Source: Ophiosphaerella korrae
Taxonomy: Eukaryota; Ascomycota; Dothideomycetes; Pleosporales; Phaeosphaeriaceae
Assembly (NCBI GenBank): GCA_028456385.1
Contig: JALNQF010000823.1
Location: 1 to 13,282, forward strand
Length of the DNA stretch: 13,282 nucleotides
Reading direction: 5' to 3'
Positions 7,705 through 13,282 of the stretch are shown here, in pieces. The notes below the pieces were generated by a model that searched no databases, had not been told where the DNA came from, and saw only the letters and a program-made list of their open reading frames with translations. The position numbers were made by a program, and so were the translations under genes. Each line of letters starts with the position of its first letter. The first letter of the stretch is position 1.

Positions 7705-7921
7705 GCTAAGAAGTATAAGTATATAGTTAGTCGTAATACGTATTATTAGGATACTATTAGTAATCTAATCTCTAACCTAAAACGCTAATACTTAATATTA
7801 TATATATAAATTAACTATTATTTATAGTTATTACTTAATTATAATATAAGCTTTTATTATTAACTTTTAATCTACTAATATCTTATAAGTTATTAGGAAG
7901 TTAACCCTAGTATACTTATAA

Positions 7922-9110
7922 TACCTTACTAATTTAGTTATTAAGAGAAGTAAAGTATAAGTAGCGTATAGTCTAGCTAATATAATAGTAGAAAGTTTAA
8001 CTAAATAAGTAGCTAAAGTACCTATAAGTAGTTATAAGTTAGATAATACTATATAGAAAGTAATTAAAGATTATATAAATAACTTAATCTTAGAGAAAAA
8101 AGATATAAAAATAGTAATCAACACTTTAGAAACGTAGAATAAAGAACTATAAGATTACTCTAAGTAAAATAAAGTATAAATTAAAGCTATTATTAAAAGA
8201 TAAAATTAGATAGAACTAATTACTTAAAGACTAGAGATAAGTATAACAAAGAAACTACTTAAGATACTTATACTTAAGAAATTTAATAGAATAAGAGAGA
8301 AATTAAAACTCTTTATAGTATTAGTATAACTCTAAATAGACGTATAAGTACTATACTTTAATATAGAAGAAAAGAAGGTAATATATATTAGAATATACCT
8401 TAAAGAAGATATAATAAGATAGTTTAAACTTTACTAGATAGATTATATAATATACGCTCTAATAATATAAAAAGATAAAACTAAAGCTATCTTTAGAAGT
8501 TATAAATACTCTACTAAATAAATAAGAGTAGTATTTAAAAATATAGATATTACCTAATAAGCTAAAAAAAAGCTTAAAAGGCTTATATAAAGTAAAAGTA
8601 GTCTAGTATATATATTATAATTTAAATAACTAGTATAAAATATAGAATAAAATAAAGTATTTTTAATATTATAGTTTAAATAAAGACTAAATATAAAAAT
8701 CTAATATAAGATAATCTATATAGAAAAACTAGGGACGCTAAAAGCTCTAAAATAATAAGTAATATAAATAGATAATAATCTTTAAGAATAGAAGAAGAAT
8801 AAGTATAAGAACTAAGAAACTAAGATAGTAGAGATCTTATAATCCTTAACGCTAATAAAGATAAAAAGAAAAAAAAAATAAAGACTTTACGTACTTTAAC
8901 TATAGTAAGAAAGACTACTATATAAAAGACTACTAATTATAAAAGAAGAAAGATATAGTATACTATAAATATAAGAAACTAAAATACTTTATAAAAGACT
9001 ATAGAAGTAAGAACTTAAAAAAAGAAACATAGTTAAAGATAACTAAAAAGAAGAAAGAAGTACTATAAGTATAAGCTAAACCTTAAGAGAAAGTAGCTAA
9101 GAGTAAAGAA
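7922..9110 (+). pseudogene. Ty3/gypsy gag remnant with two zinc knuckles
   Basis: Gag would form the virus-like particle and bind the element RNA. The frame from about 7922 gives a charged, probably coiled N-terminal part (NLILEKKDIKIVINTLET near 8080-8135). The retrotransposon-gag core follows: KKFNRIREKLKLFIVLV from 8276 and IYLKEDIIR*F at 8393-8425, equivalent to the family's MYLKGDAMRWF motif. Two CCHC knuckles follow in another frame at 8892-8933 and 8961-9002. Both keep exact CX2CX4HX4C spacing, but every ligand codon now encodes Tyr. The frame change between core and knuckles falls at the A run 8872-8880. The ancestral start is unresolved. Frame continues Lys-rich to about 9110 (KKE-like repeats). 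Confidence 0.82.
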
Positions 9111-10149
9111 TAGTAATATATAATACTTTATTAAGCTTTTTACTATAATAATAACTACTATATATACTTTTTAAGTAAATAAAAAGTAAGATAGTTTCTA
9201 TATAAGAAATAAAGAGTAGTAGTAATAAAAGAAAGTAGAATATAAGTATAGCTTAATAAAATAAGACGTATAATAGACTTACTAATAGAAGATTTAGAAA
9301 GAGAAAAGCTTTAGACCTTATTAATCTTTACTAAAAAACTAGTAGAAGATAAGAAAACTACTATAACTACTTCTAAAGAACTATAAAGTAATAAAGAAAT
9401 AATTAATATAAGAAGTATAAAGTATACCTAGTTAATATATAGCTATAATAGCTATATAATAATAGATATAGAAGAATAAAATAAAGAATAAAAATTTATT
9501 TAAAAATACTTATAAGTTATAAGAATAAAAAAAGTATATAAAGATTAGAAGATATATAATTTAAAAAATATAAAGTTTATAGTATTCTAATAGTAGATAG
9601 AGTAATAAATAGTTATAGTAAGAAGAATACTTATAAAAAGAAAGTAGTAGTATCTTATATAAAAGATATAATAGATTAATAAAGCCTATATACTATAAGT
9701 ACTAGTAGTATACTATATCTTAATATAGAAAATACCTAGTAAAGATAAATACTAAGAGGGGGATAATAAGAGAATAAATCTAAAATATCTAGTATACTTT
9801 AAGATATTATAGTTATTATACTTAGATAAGAATTATATTATATATAGAAACTGTAAAGTAAGAAATAATATATAGCTAGTAAGAAAGAAGAATTATAACT
9901 ATATAAAGGTAATTCTAGTAGAAGATATTACTAGATAAAAAATAATACCTAAAGATAGATATATAATAGTAAAGCTAAGACCTAAACTATCTAAAAAATA
10001 TATTCTAAGAAGACTATAGTATAAATATATAAATAATAAATATCTAAAATATAAAAAATAAAAACTTTAAGTAGAGCTATAGCTCTAAAAAGATAGATAA
10101 TTTAAAAAATTACCTAAGTAAAAATAGCTAGAAAGTATAGGAGGCTTAT
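9111..10149 (+). pseudogene. Gag-pol linker region, degenerate
   Basis: Low-complexity Lys/Glu/Thr-rich frames fill the stretch between the zinc knuckles and protease, for example EDLEREKL*TLLIFTKKLVEDKKTTITTSKEL near 9290-9385. A purine tract AAGAGGGGGATAATAAGAG lies at 9752-9770. It resembles a polypurine tract but is internal, so it may be coincidental. No separate domain is recognised; this is probably gag C-terminus plus the pre-protease spacer. Confidence 0.45.
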
Positions 10150-11850
10150 ATATTATAAAAATAAGTATATACTAAAGAAAGAAAGTATAATTAATAATTA
10201 ATAGTAGAGCTATAAAGAACTTTATATTAAAGAAGTTTATAGAAGTATAAAGAATATATTATAGAATAAAGAAGTACTCTTAATAACTAAGTATAATTAA
10301 AAGAAAACTATTCTAAAAACCTATTAGGTTTAAAATAGTTTTCTTTATACTAAAACTAGAAGAGATAATAATTAAAAATATAGTTATAGATATAATAATA
10401 TTTAATAATAAATAAGATATAATACTAGGTATACTATATTTATAGATAACTAACCTATATATTAATTAGAGAATAGAAAAAATTAGTTACTATAAGATAA
10501 AGATATTAAAAGCTAATATAAATACCTATAAAAGAGAATTCTTAGAAGAATATAAGAAATAGGAAAAATAACTTATAGAGCCTAAAGACTATCTCCTAAA
10601 ATACTAACTATAGGACCTAGTAATAGAACTAGAAAAAGGTAAAGATATAAGATAGAGCCTAGTCTACTAAAAAATAGAAGAAGAATCTAAACTTAAATAA
10701 GCGTTTATCTAAAACGTAATAAAAAAAAGATAAATAAAAGAATCTAAATCCCTAGTAGTATATAAACTTATATTTATAGATAAAAAGAGAATAAGTAATA
10801 AAAGACTTTATATAGACTTTAGAAAAACTAATATAGTTATAAGTAAGAACTAATACCTTTTACTATAAATAAATAAAATATAAAATAAGCTATAGAAGGT
10901 ATAGATCTTTATTAAGCTAGATATCTAGAATACTTACTATTAAATTAGAATTAAGAAAGGTAATAAATAAAAAATAGTATTTAGAATATAATATAAACTA
11001 TATAAATACTTAGTTATACTCTTTAGATTAATAAATATACTAGTAGTATTCTAAGAAAGAATTACTATAGTACTAAGAAAGTACTTAGATATATTTATAT
11101 TTATATATTTAGATAATATTCTTATATTCTTAGAAATAAAGAAAGAATATATATAATATATATATATAAAGTACTAGAAAAGCTAGTAGAAAATAAACTA
11201 TTTTTTAAAATAAGAAAATATAAATTCTATATAAAGGAAATAGATTTCCTTAGATTTATTATAGAACTAAGAAAAATTAAAATTAACCTAGAAAAGATTA
11301 AGTTAATTAATAAATAGCTAACACTAAAGAACTTAAAAGAAGTATAATAATTTTATAGGCTAGTAAACTTCTATAAGAAGCTAATAGTAAAATAGTCTAA
11401 AAATATAGAACTAATAACTAGGCTTATAAAAAAAGATATACTATTTAAGTAGATAAAAGAATATAATAAAGTATTTAACTAAATTAAGAAGAAATTTATA
11501 GAAAATCTAGTTATTAGAATATATAACCTAGACCTACTAGTAATAGTAAAAATAGATATATCTAACTTAGTCTATAGAATAGTACTAATATAAAAAGACC
11601 TAAAGACTAAATAAAAATATTTAGTTAAATACTTCTCTAAGAAAATAAAGCTAGTAGAGCTTAATTACTTAATCTATAATAAAGAGATACTAGTAATCTA
11701 TAAAGTATTTAAGTAATAGAGAGTATATTTATAAAGAGTAAAATACTAAATAAAAGTCTATATAAACTATAAAAATCTTATAAGATTTATAAAAAACAAG
11801 AAGCTATTATAATAATATATAAGATAGTAGAAATTCTTATTAATATTTAA
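10150..11850 (+). pseudogene. Pol remnant: protease, reverse transcriptase, RNase H
   Basis: Protease: LIINSRAIKNFI at 10191-10226 corresponds to LIIDSGATKNFI; the catalytic Asp codon 10200-10202 is now AAT and the Gly is AGA. DIILGILYL* near 10418-10444 matches the family's D-ILGM-WL. RT: LYIDFRKTN near 10811, IFIKLDI*NTYY with first catalytic Asp at 10920-10922 intact, YLVILFRLINILVVF* for YLVMPFGLTNAPAVFQ near 11009-11055, then YLDNILIF at 11106-11129 in place of YLDDILIF (second Asp kept, third now AAT). After a 2-bp frame change in the TA run at 11148-11167, FLRFIIE and the RNase H segment VIVKIDISNLVYRIVLI follow, with the first RNase H Asp at 11555-11557 intact. This part copied RNA to DNA and degraded the template; it is nonfunctional. 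Confidence 0.9.
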
Positions 11851-12149
11851 CTTAGAAATTTTATATATAAAAGAGAAAGATAATTAATTTATAAATACTC
11901 TTAGTAGAAAACTAAACTTATAAGAAGAAGTAAGTACTACTAGTATAGTTTTAATAAAGAATAAAAAAAGATATTTAGTTTTAAATATACTTAAAATAGC
12001 TACTATACTTAAAAGGATAAGTAGTAAGCTAAATAAATAGATTTAGAAAACAATATATAAAGTATCTAAAGAAATAGAAAAACTAGAAATCTAAAAAAGA
12101 TTTATATAAGCCTATAGAAAAATATATATTTAAGAAAAAATCTAGAGAA

Positions 12150-13092
12150 AATTTATATAATAATTCTATAAGCTACTAGTATATAGATACTAAAGAATTA
12201 AGAAAATACTAAATAGGCTCTTAAGAGATTACTATATCCTAAGAGTAAAATAACTAGTAAAAGAAGTACTATAAGAATATATAGAATATTATAGAAATAA
12301 GTATAATAGATATATACTATATAGAATACTATAACTAGTTAAAGTACTAGAATAACTCTAAAGAATAATAATAATAGATATTATTATAAAGTTACTTAAG
12401 TTAAAAAACTTAATATTAAGAGTTAAGTATAATAAAATTATAATAATAGTAAATAAACTTATAAAGTATATATACTTTAGACTATATAAAGAGAAAAGTA
12501 AAATAAAAGTTACTATATACTAGGTTCTAGAAACTATAATTAGCTAGTATAGTACTTTAGATAAAATTAGTATATATAAAGATATAAGATTTATATTAAA
12601 ACTATAGAAAATAATAATAGTATAATTAGGAATATAGTATACTATATTAATAGTATATTACTTATAAATAAAGAGATAATTAGAATAAATAAATTAGATA
12701 GTAGAGTAATACCTAAAATACTACCTTAATTATAACTAGAATAATTAGAGATAGGTACTACCTATAGTATAGTTAGTATATAATAGTATAAAGAATATAG
12801 TAATAAAAGTATTACTTTTTTTTATAAATTATAGATTTAACTCTAATATATATCAAATTCTAAGAAATATAAAATCTTAGACTTTATAAAAAGAAAACTT
12901 TATAAATAAAATAAAGGAAATATATAATTAACTAAGATAAAATATAGAGTTCTTAAATAATTAGATATTAAAGTACTATAATAAAAAAATATAAATAGAG
13001 ACCTTAATTTAAAGAGGAAGAAAAAGTATAGTTAGTATAAAAAAATATTAAAAGTAAATAATTAAGTTTAAAACTAGATTATATTAAGATAA
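12150..13092 (+). pseudogene. Ty3/gypsy integrase remnant, C-terminally truncated
   Basis: The zinc-binding HHCC domain is visible as the C-X2-C pair turned to Tyr (12278-12280 and 12287-12289) before RNKYNRYI. The catalytic core starts with IDIIIKLLKLKN for the M-D-ITKLP motif (first Asp 12377-12379 intact). It continues through ILIVYYL*IKR*LE*IN*, matching TAYHPQTDGQSERMNQ (Glu 12683-12685 intact), and V*LVYNSIKN for the AYNS motif near 12768-12797. At the second Asp position (12575-12577) the codon is TAT. The C-terminal part shows NIEFLNN*ILKYYNKK and EEEKV*LV*KNIKSK before the GPY/F-like RLYKY. The protein then stops at the mariner junction, without a chromodomain. The last ~25 codons are shifted by about one base near 13010-13022. 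Confidence 0.88.
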
Positions 13093-13183
13093 GACTATAT
13101 AAGTATAAAGGAGTTATCTCTTATATCTCTTATTTTTATACTAATATTAGTAAGTTTATAACTTACTAATATTATAAACTTAC
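13093..13183 (-). repeat. Mariner-type right terminus, third copy
   Basis: TATAAGTATAAAGGAGTTATCTCTTATATC, the TACTAATATTAGTAAG block and GTAAGTTATAAACTTAC-like palindrome match 3655-3756. It retains two forward units and one reverse unit, and ends at TA 13184-13185. It follows degenerate gypsy integrase directly. The rest of this mariner copy is absent or lies upstream of the gypsy insertion. Confidence 0.82.
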
Positions 13184-13282
13184 TATAAAGTAGACTTTAC
13201 GTAAGATAACTTAATAAGGTAGTTTTAATAATTAACTAAAAAGAGTAAATAGTAGATAAAGCTATCTAAGTAAGTACTAGGT
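13184..13282 (+). repeat. Repeat R, copy 4 (direct, cut by window end)
   Basis: It begins TATAAAGTAGACTTTACG and matches 561-659 in direct orientation. Unlike copies 1-3, it is joined to the mariner terminus by its TATAAAG side. It probably continues into the palindrome and the rest of R beyond the window. Confidence 0.88.

Larger units (their letters stand above)
7482..7921 (+). other. Candidate 5' LTR/leader of the gypsy element
   Basis: Upstream of gag and without a sustained coding frame after about 7705. It contains the palindrome at 7482, the 54-bp tandem duplication at 7597-7704 and unusually many surviving CpA/TpG steps (7483, 7496, about 7540-7547, 7636, 7654, 7690). TATTAGGAAGTTAACCC at 7891-7907 could be a primer-binding site beginning TGG before RIP. 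With no 3' LTR in the window, the LTR assignment cannot be confirmed. Confidence 0.35.
7922..13092 (+). mobile_element. RIP-degenerate Ty3/gypsy retrotransposon, 3'-truncated
   Basis: Domains appear in the standard Ty3/gypsy order: gag, zinc knuckles, protease, RT, RNase H, then integrase downstream of RNase H. That order separates it from Ty1/copia. Coding similarity ends just after a GPY/F-like KLDYIKIRLYKY segment at about 13055-13090. No chromodomain, polypurine tract or 3' LTR follows; a mariner terminus takes over. Stops, lost ATGs and Asp/Cys/Gly changes follow RIP. Frames also change at an A run (8872-8880), a TA run (11148-11167) and near 13010-13022. Confidence 0.88.
1..13282. other. 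RIP-saturated AT-rich block, no intact genes
   Basis: CpA and TpG are almost absent on both strands throughout and TpA is the dominant step. Between 8300 and 13080 I noticed only about six CpA or TpG steps (near 9027, 9851, 11321, 11796, 12050, 12853). This is the signature of repeat-induced point mutation, which converts CpA to TpA in duplicated DNA of Pezizomycotina. It explains why ATG is nearly missing and why TAA/TAG fill frames that otherwise encode transposon proteins. Pockets that keep some CpA/TpG are 1-800, 3690-3760 and 7480-7705. No tRNA, rRNA or intact gene was found on either strand. Confidence 0.93.

Noticed and set aside
9752..9770. Purine tract AAGAGGGGGATAATAAGAG as a polypurine tract marking an element end
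   Set aside because: It lies between gag and protease of one retrotransposon, with coding similarity on both sides, so an LTR boundary there is unlikely.
1..13282. Mitochondrial or plastid origin because of the very high AT content
   Set aside because: The bias is specific to CpA/TpG loss, with GG, CC, AG and CT retained. The content is Ty3/gypsy and Tc1/mariner elements typical of nuclear fungal repeats.
1..13282. Short open reading frames as genes
   Set aside because: ATG is almost absent, frames are short and broken by TAA/TAG, and no ribosome-binding or intron signals support expression.

Overview
The window looks like a gene-free heterochromatic block from a filamentous ascomycete (Pezizomycotina) in which repeat-induced point mutation (RIP) has run almost to completion. 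It is extremely AT-rich, but the skew is specific: CpA and TpG are nearly absent and TpA replaces them, while AG, CT, GG and CC steps survive. ATG is almost missing. TAA and TAG fill every frame exactly where CAA, CAG or TGG would be expected, and Asp, Cys, His, Gly and Glu codons have become Asn, Tyr, Tyr, Arg/Ser and Lys. Mitochondrial DNA does not explain this pattern; RIP of nuclear repeats does. I see no intact gene, no RNA gene and no CRISPR array.

Layout. Bases 1-715 and 5276-6246 are the arms of a large inverted repeat. The right arm carries an extra 254-bp MITE-like insert at 5691-5944, and the left arm preserves the empty TA site. Between the arms lie three things: a Tc1/mariner DNA transposon at 716-3758 whose DD34E transposase is still recognisable; a copy of a ~155-bp repeat (R) at 3759-3913; and a 1.36-kb block (3914-5273) that ends in the same transposon terminus. 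Inside the mariner element sits a second inverted-repeat structure (about 865-1940) with LTR-like arms. R occurs four times (561-715, 3759-3913, 5276-5430, 13184-13282), always abutting a mariner end at a TA.

Downstream of the right arm, a long stop-rich frame (about 5950-7480) looks coding but is not recognised. A pocket with surviving CpA/TpG and a 54-bp tandem duplication follows (7480-7705). Bases ~7922-13092 are a RIP-degenerate Ty3/gypsy retrotransposon: gag with two zinc knuckles, protease, reverse transcriptase, RNase H and integrase. It stops just after the GPY/F-like motif, where a mariner terminus and then R begin (13093-13282).

The window reads as nested transposon insertions silenced by RIP. 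Slippage at TA runs and A runs has added frameshifts on top of the point mutations. I found no evidence of a functional novel system. The interesting content is structural: the nested order, the filled/empty site, the recurrent R-mariner junction and the two inverted-repeat architectures.
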